From positions 1 to 14,065 of the forward strand of contig CAMCEP010000044.1 of NCBI GenBank assembly GCA_945873675.1: a stretch of 14,065 bases of DNA, written 5' to 3'. This DNA is from Asaia bogorensis. GTDB taxonomy: Bacteria; Pseudomonadota; Alphaproteobacteria; Acetobacterales; Acetobacteraceae. The position numbers and the translations under genes were made by a program. Shown here one piece after another: positions 6,115 through 13,130 of the stretch. The number at the start of each line of letters is the position of its first letter. Position 1 is the stretch's first letter. The notes below the pieces were generated by a model. It had not been told where the DNA came from and did no database searches. It saw only the letters and a program-made list of their open reading frames with translations.

Positions 6115-6521
6115 TGAATGACCTCAGTGTGGCCGATGCCCGCCAACCGATAGTGGATAGGTGAGTAATTGATACCGATACCAAAAAGTGTCGCGATGGA
6201 TGACAGGAAAATCAATCCCAACTCTGGACGGGAATGACCCAGCATCGCTAAAAACTCGACCAAAGTGATCCAGATTGAAGCAATGATAATTGAAGAAAAC
6301 AAAATCCCCTTAAGTTTGAGGGCACCATAGGTGCTCCATGCCATGATAAAATAGGACGCAAGAAGGGCAAGGCCAACCGTTATTTTCATCCAGAAAGCGA
6401 AGCGGCTTTCAGTCGGCCAATGCCAAAGCGAAATGCCGGTGGTATTATAAAACGCGAATACGCAAACATATGCAAAGATCATACGCAGCAAAAAGGCATA
6501 AAAAAATCTGCGCCACTTCAT
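6111..6521 (-). CDS. Four-TM membrane protein, DUF6524-like
   Basis: This 136-aa integral membrane protein has hydrophobic segments at about residues 7-26, 43-65, 72-94 and 100-119. The N-terminus (FLLRMIFAYVCVFAFYNTTG, then SLWHW) and the C-terminal IGINYSPIHYRLAG segment match my recollection of the DUF6524 family, small inner-membrane proteins of unknown function. It overlaps both neighbours by ATGA junctions, so translation is probably coupled with the glycine-rich membrane protein upstream and the carbonic-anhydrase-like protein downstream. The last TM is followed by a positively charged tail, suggesting the C-terminus faces the cytoplasm. No catalytic motif is visible. Confidence 0.75.
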   Translation of the reverse strand: MKWRRFFYAFLLRMIFAYVCVFAFYNTTGISLWHWPTESRFAFWMKITVGLALLASYFIMAWSTYGALKLKGILFSSIIIASIWITLVEFLAMLGHSRPELGLIFLSSIATLFGIGINYSPIHYRLAGIGHTEVIQ

Positions 6522-7615
6522 GGGCAGGAACCTGGCGACGGTGAAATTAGTGCAAGGCGCCTGAGCAAGAGTTGCCTGAAGGTATCGCCAGCATTTCCCG
6601 AAAGCTTTGCCTGAGCCTGATTAAGGATATCCAAGACATTTTTTTCAAAATCGACCTGATTAAAAAAAGCGTCGGTGCGATTGAATAGCCAATCAACAAA
6701 CCAGTAGATGGCAACGCCCAAAAAAGCACCCGCAAGAAAGCCCAACAGGCCACCGAAGGCCAAGCCAACGACAGCAATGGTGAAGATCAGGCCACCGAAT
6801 TCGGAAATACGCAACAGAATCGATCCTATGCGCGGCACGATTGTTCGCATGGCCTGGAAAATAACGGTTGTATCGGCCTGAATGGCACTTACCATTCCCT
6901 CGGTTGTTCTTGGTGCTGCCGCAGAAAGCCCATCGCCAAAGTCAGATGCGGGCACGATCAGAGATATACGGTAGCCAGCGGGTCCGGGCACACTGGGGTT
7001 TTGTAGAATCTGAGACCGAAAATCTATTACGAATCTACGCCAATCATCATCAAGGGCGCTTGCGATCAGATCCAAATCGCGCAGATGAAGTTCCGGGCTA
7101 AGGCCCGCTTGCAGCAAATTTTCCTTAAAGGCTTCTCGCACGGGTGCCGACATATCATCACGCAAGCGCTCAATAAAGTCTGGGGGCCATCCTTCCGAAA
7201 AGCCACGTTTCAAACCGATGAATAACTGCATCATAAGACGGAGAGAAAGGACGTAGCCTTCAAACCATCCATAGGTCCAATTACCAAAGCCAGGTACCTG
7301 TTCCCGCGCAGCCGCAAAACGGATTTCCGCCATACGATCAAACGACGTCTGGGCTTTTTCCAGTAGGATTTCGCTATAATTTATTATGCGCGCTTGAAGT
7401 TCGTCACTCCGCTCTTTCGGCAGGGCAAATACACGACAGGTGCCGTCCAGGTCCTGAACTGCAAGCCGCACGACAGATTGCGCATCGGCTCTGCAAGGCA
7501 GCAGCAGTATCGAAATAGCAAGCAAACCGACCAGACAACAATACGCCACACCTGGTGGTTTCGCCTTCTGCAAGCGATGCCGCCGCTGTAATGAGAGGGG
7601 GCTCACACGCCTCAT
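6518..7615 (-). CDS. Secreted/anchored protein with glycine-rich C-terminal transmembrane region
   Basis: The product is 365 aa. ATG 7615 is chosen because it overlaps the stop of the DUF4239 gene (ATGA); the frame is open further upstream, but that part only shadows the previous gene. Residues 1-45 have a basic start and a hydrophobic segment ending PCRADAQ, a signal peptide or anchor. Residues 46-270 form a helical, presumably periplasmic domain (FGNWTYGWFEGYVLSLRLMM; FIERLRDDMSAPVREAF). Residues 273-311 are a long hydrophobic glycine-rich region (GLAFGGLLGFLAGAFLG) like a glycine-zipper transmembrane hairpin, and the C-terminus is basic. I do not recognise the family. The glycine-zipper region could serve tight helix packing, oligomerisation or membrane pores; this is inference. 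Confidence 0.8.
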   Translation of the reverse strand: MRRVSPLSLQRRHRLQKAKPPGVAYCCLVGLLAISILLLPCRADAQSVVRLAVQDLDGTCRVFALPKERSDELQARIINYSEILLEKAQTSFDRMAEIRFAAAREQVPGFGNWTYGWFEGYVLSLRLMMQLFIGLKRGFSEGWPPDFIERLRDDMSAPVREAFKENLLQAGLSPELHLRDLDLIASALDDDWRRFVIDFRSQILQNPSVPGPAGYRISLIVPASDFGDGLSAAAPRTTEGMVSAIQADTTVIFQAMRTIVPRIGSILLRISEFGGLIFTIAVVGLAFGGLLGFLAGAFLGVAIYWFVDWLFNRTDAFFNQVDFEKNVLDILNQAQAKLSGNAGDTFRQLLLRRLALISPSPGSCP

Positions 7616-8412
7616 CTTATTTCCATGAGGACCAAAAAGGGACGTGTGGACAGGAGCGGGTAATCGCCACTGAAAGGAAAGGCCAGTTTCACACAGGTCA
7701 AAAGAACGCCACCAATGATGATGGATATGGAAATACCCATAGCGAAGTGGATGCCAAGTCTTGCCCCAGCAAAGAACCATTGGAATGCCAGGATAGCCAC
7801 TGACGACGCGAGCAAAAGCGTCCATACTATGCTTGAAATTGTCCGGGACATGATTGAAAGACGCGCGAGCCGTGCTTCGGAAACATTGCTGATCCATTGT
7901 GGAATATTTGGGGCAAGGGCCTGCTGGGCATTGGTCTGTGGTTCAGCACTCATGAAGGTTTTCGCCATGACCTGGAAAGCATTTTCCGAGTTTTCCGAAC
8001 GCCCGCGCCCCTGCATGACAGCCCATTCCTCGCCGACCACTTCTGATGCGTAATTCCTTATTGAAAATCGCATGGCGGCGCGTAATTCTGCCTGATCAGG
8101 GTTGCTGTAGGTTTCTGTGCCAAGCGCCAACATGTAAAGCGCGTTCGTCTCCCTTTGGATGATATCACGCGAGTTCTGGTAAATGTCCCAGCTACCAACA
8201 AGGGTAAGGGCGGCAATGACCGCATAGCCTTCTGTAAGAAAGCCAAATTTCGCATAGCCAACTGCGGCATTCGTCGCCAGTTCCTGTGGCGTGAAGACGG
8301 AATGAATGATGCCACCCAGCCCAATGGCCAGGATGACGGGCAAAAGGATGGTTACAAATGCCGCAACCGGTAGGCTGAGGCTAGCGATACCCTGTGCTAA
8401 CAACATATCCAT
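7612..8412 (-). CDS. Bestrophin-like (DUF4239) four-TM membrane protein
   Basis: The product is 266 aa, with predicted membrane helices at residues 15-38, 58-76, 191-212 and 219-243, a soluble helical middle (RETNALYMLALGTETY; IRNYASEVVGEEWAVMQGRG) and the C-terminal LAFPFSGDYPL motif. The EEWxxMxxG segment and the FPFSGD end are the hallmarks of DUF4239, named bestrophin-like by distant similarity to anion channels. The start is ATG 8412; a second ATG two codons on is equally possible, and no clear ribosome site is seen (GGAG lies 12 nt upstream). The next gene overlaps its stop by ATGA. It is a distant paralogue of the plus-strand gene at 3814. Ion selectivity and function are unknown. Confidence 0.85.
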   Translation of the reverse strand: MDMLLAQGIASLSLPVAAFVTILLPVILAIGLGGIIHSVFTPQELATNAAVGYAKFGFLTEGYAVIAALTLVGSWDIYQNSRDIIQRETNALYMLALGTETYSNPDQAELRAAMRFSIRNYASEVVGEEWAVMQGRGRSENSENAFQVMAKTFMSAEPQTNAQQALAPNIPQWISNVSEARLARLSIMSRTISSIVWTLLLASSVAILAFQWFFAGARLGIHFAMGISISIIIGGVLLTCVKLAFPFSGDYPLLSTRPFLVLMEIR

Positions 8413-8483
8413 TAGTGGTCATGGCTCCATGCGCGGCTGCCAGGCTGACGTAATAAATCTTCAAGTGGAATCTGTATGGGACA

Positions 8484-8936
8484 TTATTCGCCGATTTGAC
8501 GATACCATCTCCGTGTCTTGAGAAGCTGCCCGCTTCGCCGTGGCTCAAGCCCCTGTTCTTCCATGACCCGCTTGACGCGCTTCCTTGCTTCAATCGGTGT
8601 GATGGTTGTACCGGTTCTGCTGCGATAGAAATCTGCTGCCTTTTCGAAATCTTCGCGGCTGATGCGGTTTTTTTTGTCGGCCATGGCCTTCAGCAATTGC
8701 ACCGAAGAATTGAGCAGCTCAGCCTCAGTCACAATGTCGGCATCATCGGCCGCAGCACGAAGTGCGCCATTCGCCTCATCGGCCGTCAGGTTATATCTGA
8801 GAACCGCTTCCTCAAGCAGCCGCGCCTCCTGTTCTTGGGTAAGGAAGCGCTGACGGCGCAGATGCAACTTCAGGAATTCCTTGAAGCGTAATGGGGATGA
8901 ATTATGTTCTTCGCGATTCATTTCAAAACCTGACAT
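8484..8936 (-). CDS. Small helical protein sharing a domain with the carbonic-anhydrase-like protein
   Basis: The product is 150 aa (ATG 8936; ATG 8921, with AGG 7-8 nt upstream, is an alternative start). It is predicted to be all-helical, charged and cytoplasmic. Residues 18-135 align along their length with residues 181-298 of the carbonic-anhydrase-like protein at the operon's end: F-x-E-F-[LV]-K, then R-x-x-x-F, then a shared LTAD turn ([GN]LTAD[QE]A), then a second helical half ending in a basic stretch ([AV]RAMM / VKRVMEEQ). Its segment DKKNRISREDFEKA has an EF-hand-like look but lacks the full loop. It is separated by 24 bp from the preceding gene and 71 bp from the next. The family is not recognised; it may be a protein-protein adaptor of the module. 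Confidence 0.75.
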   Translation of the reverse strand: MSGFEMNREEHNSSPLRFKEFLKLHLRRQRFLTQEQEARLLEEAVLRYNLTADEANGALRAAADDADIVTEAELLNSSVQLLKAMADKKNRISREDFEKAADFYRSRTGTTITPIEARKRVKRVMEEQGLEPRRSGQLLKTRRWYRQIGE

Positions 8937-8960
8937 TGCTGGAAGACCGGGCTTCTTTGA

Positions 8961-9671
8961 TCACAGGCGCCGTGCTTCGGGAGCTGAAATCGGAACGAAT
9001 GCATCCTCAGGGATCCAGAGCGGCATTTGGGTACCACGCTGGCGTGGCATGAGCGTATTGATGTTGCTGTTCAGCCGTTCGATCGCACGCAAAACACGTG
9101 ATGTCTCCATGCTCAGTGGCGCATCAACAGGGGTCATCAATATCTTGACCTTTGGCAGCGGCAGAAGATCGATTTCAACCTTCTCAATGCCGTATTTGCC
9201 CAAATCATGTGCCTCAAGAACACCGTGGACAATACTCCGCTGAATCGCACTGATCGGGCCAGGATTAAGGCGCGCATGACGTTCAAGCGCGCGTTCGACG
9301 TAATCGCGATCAGCCTCGGTCAATTCGCGCGCAACAGCGAAATTCAATCCAAGTCCGGGAATGAGACCCACAGTACTTTCGATTTCCTTCAGCTTGTAGC
9401 CGGCAATATTCATAAGCCAACGGAAATCATTGTCTTCCTGGCGACCACCACGCATCTGCGACGTCGCGGTGATAGTGGATGTTACTGAAAACAACCCTTT
9501 GGCACCCTCCCAAAGCCGGTCAAGGCGCTCGAATAGGCTTTCATCACTATTAGGGTCCTGAAGTGGAATGCCAGGCACCGTTCGCGGCTGAGGCGGCGTG
9601 TTGTTGGATTGGGCCGTGGCGGTAAGCGGGCCCATCAGGATGGATGCAGCAAGGATCAGTATGAAACGCAT
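8961..9671 (-). CDS. Secreted protein of unknown family
   Basis: The product is 236 aa if started at ATG 9671, where AAGGA lies 7 nt upstream and the N-terminus is a clean signal peptide (MRFILILAASILMGPLTATAQ, probable cleavage after residue 20). The upstream in-frame ATG at 9719 would overlap the previous gene and add a charged stretch before the signal. The mature part starts with a proline-rich linker, then an SLFERLDRLWEGAKGLFSV helix, a conserved-looking block FRWLMNIAGYKLKEIESTVG, LIPGLGLNF, a DRDYVERALERH helix, a short beta segment (GIEKVEIDLLPLPKVKILMTP) and a helix ETSRVLRAIERLN. No cysteine, no membrane anchor and no enzyme motif is seen. It is probably periplasmic and works with the binding protein encoded 19 bp upstream. 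Confidence 0.75.
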   Translation of the reverse strand: MRFILILAASILMGPLTATAQSNNTPPQPRTVPGIPLQDPNSDESLFERLDRLWEGAKGLFSVTSTITATSQMRGGRQEDNDFRWLMNIAGYKLKEIESTVGLIPGLGLNFAVARELTEADRDYVERALERHARLNPGPISAIQRSIVHGVLEAHDLGKYGIEKVEIDLLPLPKVKILMTPVDAPLSMETSRVLRAIERLNSNINTLMPRQRGTQMPLWIPEDAFVPISAPEARRL

Positions 9672-9690
9672 TGCCAATTCCTTCTTGAGG

Positions 9691-10806
9691 TCAGCGTGAC
9701 ATGATCGTTTGATTGGCAACGGCGCGGCGCTGCTTCACGCGTTCATCAGGGGATAGAGCAACTAGACCGGTATTGGTCGAAAGCCTGCCATCCGGTCCAG
9801 ATACCTGTTCGCTAACCGCAAAGGTAGAAAATTCACGGATACCCCTAACAACGCCGACACCACTAGTTGCACGAGAGTGCTGGCGCTTCGCGTAGAGAAT
9901 TACATTGAAGGTGGGCAGATAATCCAGGGCTGCGATAGAGGCGTTCGAAGGAGTGACATCATCCAATTTGACCGCAGCCAATGTTCCGCCGCTTGCGCGT
10001 ACCTGAGCGAGTGTTACAGTCCCAATCGTTCCGGGCGGGGCGCGCAAAATTTCACCTGGAATATCTTCCACGCGCCTTTCAACGATGCGGCCATCCTGCC
10101 GCATGGTAACACATTTCGAGCGTCGGTAGGCCGCTTCAAAGATCAACATGATTGTTGGATGATGACGGCAGCCTGCTTCAAGCACCAGGCTCTCGAAATA
10201 GGATCTTGAAGAGCCACCGGAAGCACCAGTTATAAGCCGGATTTCTGAATTTGGCAGGCCGGGCGAAACTTCTCGCCAGGTGCGTGCACGATTGGCGACG
10301 AATTCGTCACCACGCACTACTTCGGCGCCGATCGCACGCCAGACTTCTTCGGACGATAATGCATTCAGCGGATCACCATTCTTTGTTGCCAAAACAAGGG
10401 ATCCAATACCGATCTGCGCTTCGACAATTTCAGTGACGCCGTTTCTACGGCAATAATCCCGAGCCGCCGGCGTGGCGCGACGTGAGGTAATGAATATGTC
10501 TGGTGTTGTGCCGCCTAGCCCAGAACAGAAGGCATCAAAGGCTTGCGGTGTCGGCAAAATATCAAGGCGCGGCCTTGCGGGAACCTGATAGCTGGTGCTG
10601 AAGCCTTCGATCAATTCGCGCGCAACATGTGCGGTTGAACCAGATGCCAAGACCCAAAGGCCCTCACGTTCAGTGCGCGGGGACGCGGCACTTGGCTGAG
10701 CTACGCAAGCAAGCACGAATAAAGCTGAGCAGATCGCCAGGACAACACGCCCGAAGGACAGGGATTTCGTTGGCATTAAGCGCCCCCATACATTAGTGGT
10801 CTTCAT
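9691..10806 (-). CDS. PstS-like periplasmic substrate-binding protein
   Basis: The product is 371 aa, overlapping the previous gene by ATGA, with AAGGAAAG just upstream of ATG 10806; ATG 10776 (MPTKSLSFGR...) would give a more usual signal length. The signal segment is about residues 20-42; VLAC could be a lipobox, but SAAS is an equally good signal-peptidase I site. The binding-protein fold shows as ASGSTAHVARELIEGFS (54-70), FCSGLGGTTPDIFITSRR (93-110), IGIGSLVLATKNGDPL (132-147) and GASGGSSRSYFE (194-205), which correspond to the Ser/Thr-rich oxyanion-binding loops of PstS-type phosphate-binding proteins. No PstC/A/B permease is nearby, so it may sense or deliver an anion to the operon's own membrane proteins instead. 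Fold confident; ligand unknown. Confidence 0.8.
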   Translation of the reverse strand: MKTTNVWGRLMPTKSLSFGRVVLAICSALFVLACVAQPSAASPRTEREGLWVLASGSTAHVARELIEGFSTSYQVPARPRLDILPTPQAFDAFCSGLGGTTPDIFITSRRATPAARDYCRRNGVTEIVEAQIGIGSLVLATKNGDPLNALSSEEVWRAIGAEVVRGDEFVANRARTWREVSPGLPNSEIRLITGASGGSSRSYFESLVLEAGCRHHPTIMLIFEAAYRRSKCVTMRQDGRIVERRVEDIPGEILRAPPGTIGTVTLAQVRASGGTLAAVKLDDVTPSNASIAALDYLPTFNVILYAKRQHSRATSGVGVVRGIREFSTFAVSEQVSGPDGRLSTNTGLVALSPDERVKQRRAVANQTIMSR

Positions 10807-11582
10807 TTCTTTCCTTCAACCGCCACCGCAACAAGTTCAGCCACGGCTTCTTCCACCGCGACGCGCGCTTGCAGGTCAGAAAGCCAGGCGGTCAGATAAG
10901 GGCGGATTGTAGGGTCTAGGTTTTCCGTATCGCTCAGCGCTGCGCGCAGATTACCGCGCCGGATTTGGCTTTCAATCGTGGTGATGGAAATGGTTCCACG
11001 ACTTTCAGCACCGCCTTCGGTTATGCCAATGCTGGCGCCGAGTGTTTGTGCACGCTGAACCAGGCGATCAATGGAGGAATTGCTTCCAAGTAGGCGCCTT
11101 GGCAGTTGCGGCGCCAATTCAAGGAAGCGTTCCCGTAATTCGGCTTCGCTTGGGACCCCCTGAATGGCATGAACGCTGAGAAGGGCCGCGATGGGCTGCG
11201 GTATCGCGTCAGGGGGCGCCATTGCGACCAGCGCGTCATACTCACGCCGCCAGGGACGAGAAGAAGCAATGGCCATTTGCAACCGTAATGCTGAAACGGC
11301 AAAGCCGGTTTGATCCGCACGGCCGAAAGCGGTCGGAATCGCCCCGGATGAGGATTGCGCAGCAACTGGAATAGTGGGCCGCGGCCAACCAGGGGATGCC
11401 AGGCCAAAAAGAATGCCTGCGGTCACGAGGCCAAAGCCATAACCCGCTGCCAGTGTGGGAAAGCGAGAACGCCAGGTTTTGGAGGGGGCGACGCCGCCGC
11501 CCGGCGCTGCGGACAAGGCTTGTCCGCCTGCTGCCTGAGTTGACGCGGAGGCCCCATCATTACCTTCAGATTTTTCGATCAC
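10803..11582 (-). CDS. Membrane-anchored mitofilin (Mic60)-like short protein
   Basis: The product is 259 aa and is the first gene of the operon, starting at GTG 11582 with AAGGTGAGG 7-8 nt upstream. Residues 1-40 are low-complexity and probably cytoplasmic, 43-62 form one transmembrane helix, and the rest is periplasmic. The C-terminal region (ALRLQMAIASSRPWRREYDALVAMAP at about 98-123; AIQGVPSEAELRERF at 139-153; a central helix pair; then a final YLTAWLSDLQARVAVEEAVAEL at 229-250) follows the layout of the alphaproteobacterial Mic60/COG4223 C-terminal domain. The long coiled coil of true Mic60 is absent, so this is a shortened relative. It may organise the membrane complex made by the following genes. 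The assignment rests on pattern similarity, not an alignment. Confidence 0.7.
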   Translation of the reverse strand: MIEKSEGNDGASASTQAAGGQALSAAPGGGVAPSKTWRSRFPTLAAGYGFGLVTAGILFGLASPGWPRPTIPVAAQSSSGAIPTAFGRADQTGFAVSALRLQMAIASSRPWRREYDALVAMAPPDAIPQPIAALLSVHAIQGVPSEAELRERFLELAPQLPRRLLGSNSSIDRLVQRAQTLGASIGITEGGAESRGTISITTIESQIRRGNLRAALSDTENLDPTIRPYLTAWLSDLQARVAVEEAVAELVAVAVEGKK

Positions 11583-11643
11583 AGTAAAACCTCACCTTGC
11601 GTAAAAAAGAATTTGGAAATTAAGGTGGCTAGTAAAGTATACC

Positions 11644-11677
11644 GGAATTCCAGTAAACTAGATTTTATTAGAATTCC
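11644..11677. repeat. Paired GAATTCC repeats in the operon's control region
   Basis: The palindrome GGAATTCC at 11644-11651 recurs as AGAATTCC at 11670-11677, a 26-bp centre-to-centre spacing (between two and three helical turns). Both lie between the candidate -10 boxes and the first gene, where a repressor or activator site could sit. No regulator gene is in the window. Confidence 0.3.
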
Positions 11678-11690
11678 TCTTCTTCATAAT

Positions 11691-11720
11691 ATTATATTAT
11701 TCCAACGCATGTTAGGATAA
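11691..11720 (-). promoter_or_regulatory. Candidate promoter of the eight-gene operon
   Basis: On the minus strand TATAAT (11696-11691) is preceded at 18 bp by TTATCC (11720-11715), a weak -35. A start near 11684 would leave a leader of about 100 nt to GTG 11582. A second -10-like TATACT (11641-11636) lacks a good -35. The surrounding 11583-11830 is markedly AT-rich compared with both flanks, typical of a control region of transferred genes. Confidence 0.35.
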
Positions 11721-11829
11721 TTGTCTTATTTCTACAGGATTTCGCCCAAATTGGTTTACCCAAAGAAAGTCGTATTTTTTCCGATATTTACGATTTTAGC
11801 AGCCTTGCTGAGTTCGTGACGCTTCTCTC

Positions 11830-12164
11830 GCCTATCGGAAAGAAATGGGACTCAACCCGAAGAAGGCGTAGGGGTCCCAGGTGGGGACAGCCGGGAAGTG
11901 GCGCAGCGTAGCTTTGCGGCGCGCCTGTGTCGCGACACTTCGCTCCAATGGTGCGGACAGTGATTTCTGGGGTGCCGGCAACCATGGCAGGCTAGATTGG
12001 TCTTCCAGTAGTCGGTTCCGAGCGGCGCCCGCCCCGTTCCCGGCGGTGTCATCAATGGGCGGGTCCGCAGAGGCAGCCCTGGGTAGGGATCGTTTTGCGT
12101 GCAATGCCGCCCGCCTGCGTATGTCGCACTGTCAATGGCGCGTTGAACCCGCCGTGCCAACGGA
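11830..12164. other. GC-rich stretch without a recognised gene
   Basis: Several overlapping short frames exist on both strands. The minus-strand frame ending ...VPTWDPYAFFGLSPISFR looks protein-like, but I cannot assign it. GC jumps sharply relative to 11583-11830. It is probably decayed mobile DNA, as it adjoins an IS3 orfA remnant. Confidence 0.4.
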
Positions 12165-12333
12165 TCACCTCTGGCTCACCATACACACATCCATCCCGGC
12201 ATACTTCGAGCGCCATCTATAAAACGTCGCCGTGCTGATCCCGTGCTCCAGGCACAGTTCGGGCACAAGACAAGCAAACTCAGCCTGGCGCAGCACCGCC
12301 GGATCTGGCTTTCATAGAGCGGTTTTGCTTCAT
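12165..12333 (-). pseudogene. IS3-family OrfA remnant (different subgroup)
   Basis: From 12299 to the stop at 12165 the frame reads AVLRQAEFACLVPELCLEHG followed by ISTATFYRWRSKYAGMDV, the helix-turn-helix core of IS3 OrfA of the type that normally continues with a leucine-zipper. Upstream, ATG 12333 starts MKQNRS and then SQI lies in another frame, so a frameshift separates start and core. The zipper part is replaced by a stop soon after MDVCMVSQR. It differs clearly from the two other IS3 copies. No orfB or ends were found. Confidence 0.65.
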
Positions 12334-12458
12334 CAGATTCCCCCCTGCTATCTCGCCGAGAAAATTCTAGTTACGGCCCTTATCCACTGGGGGGGGATTA
12401 CCACGTCGCCTGACAGTCTCGATCCGACAGACACCCACCGCGCCAGATCAAGACAGCG

Positions 12459-13130
12459 TCAGTTTAAGTCTAAACTTATAGAGCTAAGAACGCCGTTGTG
12501 CTGCAACCATGCCAGGGTTTGCGTAGCCTTGGCTTCGGGAATGCCGGCAAAGCGCGCGATATCTGCGGGGTGATCAATGTCCATCGCAATGCCCGGCAGG
12601 CGCAGGATCTGCGGTGTAATCCCCGCCGCACGCGCCACCGCCAGATGCGGGAAATAACTGTCTTCCCCAAAGCGCAGCTTCACCGCATCGGGCGGTGACA
12701 TCAGAATGGCGTTGGAGCCCTGCTCATCATGCGCAGGCGCGATGATGAAGGCAGGCGCGGTGCTTGCCGCTGCGATCAGTGCTTCCACCTCCGGCGTTTT
12801 CACCGCGGGAATATCGCCAGGCATGGTCAGGATGGCCGCGACACCTTCCGCCTGCAACACTGCTGCAGCCGCTGTCACCGCCCCTGTATGGCCTTCCCGC
12901 GCGCCTTCAGTGATGATCCGCGCGCCGTGGTCCTGTGCCAACGCTTGCGCCCAGGGATCAAGCGTCACCAGCGCGATGCCGGCCAAGCTTGGCGCAGCCG
13001 ATAGCGCTGCCAGCACATCGCGCAACATCACTTGCATCAGTGCGATGCGTTCTTCAGGTGACAGCAAGGGCGCCAGGCGCTGCTTTGCTCCTGCCATTTC
13101 CTTCACCGGCAGAATGGCCCAGGGCTTCAT
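12459..13130 (-). CDS. cofC: 2-phospho-L-lactate guanylyltransferase (CofC)
   Basis: This 223-aa protein is of the usual family length. CofC activates 2-phospholactate (or, in some bacteria, 3-phosphoglycerate or PEP) with GTP to give the guanylated donor for F420 synthesis. Visible are the nucleotide-binding start ILPVKEMAGAKQRL (6-19), REGHTGAVTAAAAVL (78-92), the core MPGDIPAV (103-110), GSNAILMSPP (138-147), FGEDSYFPHLAVARAAG (154-170) and the closing DIDHPADIARF (184-194). It starts within the last codon of cofD (ATGA overlap), so the two are co-translated. The last eight residues (SSISLDLN) fall in AT-richer DNA close to the accessory region and may be an altered tail. The substrate cannot be told from sequence. 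Confidence 0.93.
   Translation of the reverse strand: MKPWAILPVKEMAGAKQRLAPLLSPEERIALMQVMLRDVLAALSAAPSLAGIALVTLDPWAQALAQDHGARIITEGAREGHTGAVTAAAAVLQAEGVAAILTMPGDIPAVKTPEVEALIAAASTAPAFIIAPAHDEQGSNAILMSPPDAVKLRFGEDSYFPHLAVARAAGITPQILRLPGIAMDIDHPADIARFAGIPEAKATQTLAWLQHNGVLSSISLDLN

Noticed and set aside
7616..7897. 94-residue N-terminal extension of the glycine-zipper protein frame
   Set aside because: It overlaps the DUF4239 gene and lacks protein-like composition; the ATGA overlap at 7615 with a signal peptide right after gives a better start.
8646..8735. EF-hand in the small helical protein
   Set aside because: DKKNRISREDFE lacks the spacing and acidic ligands of a full 12-residue loop, so calcium binding is not supported.
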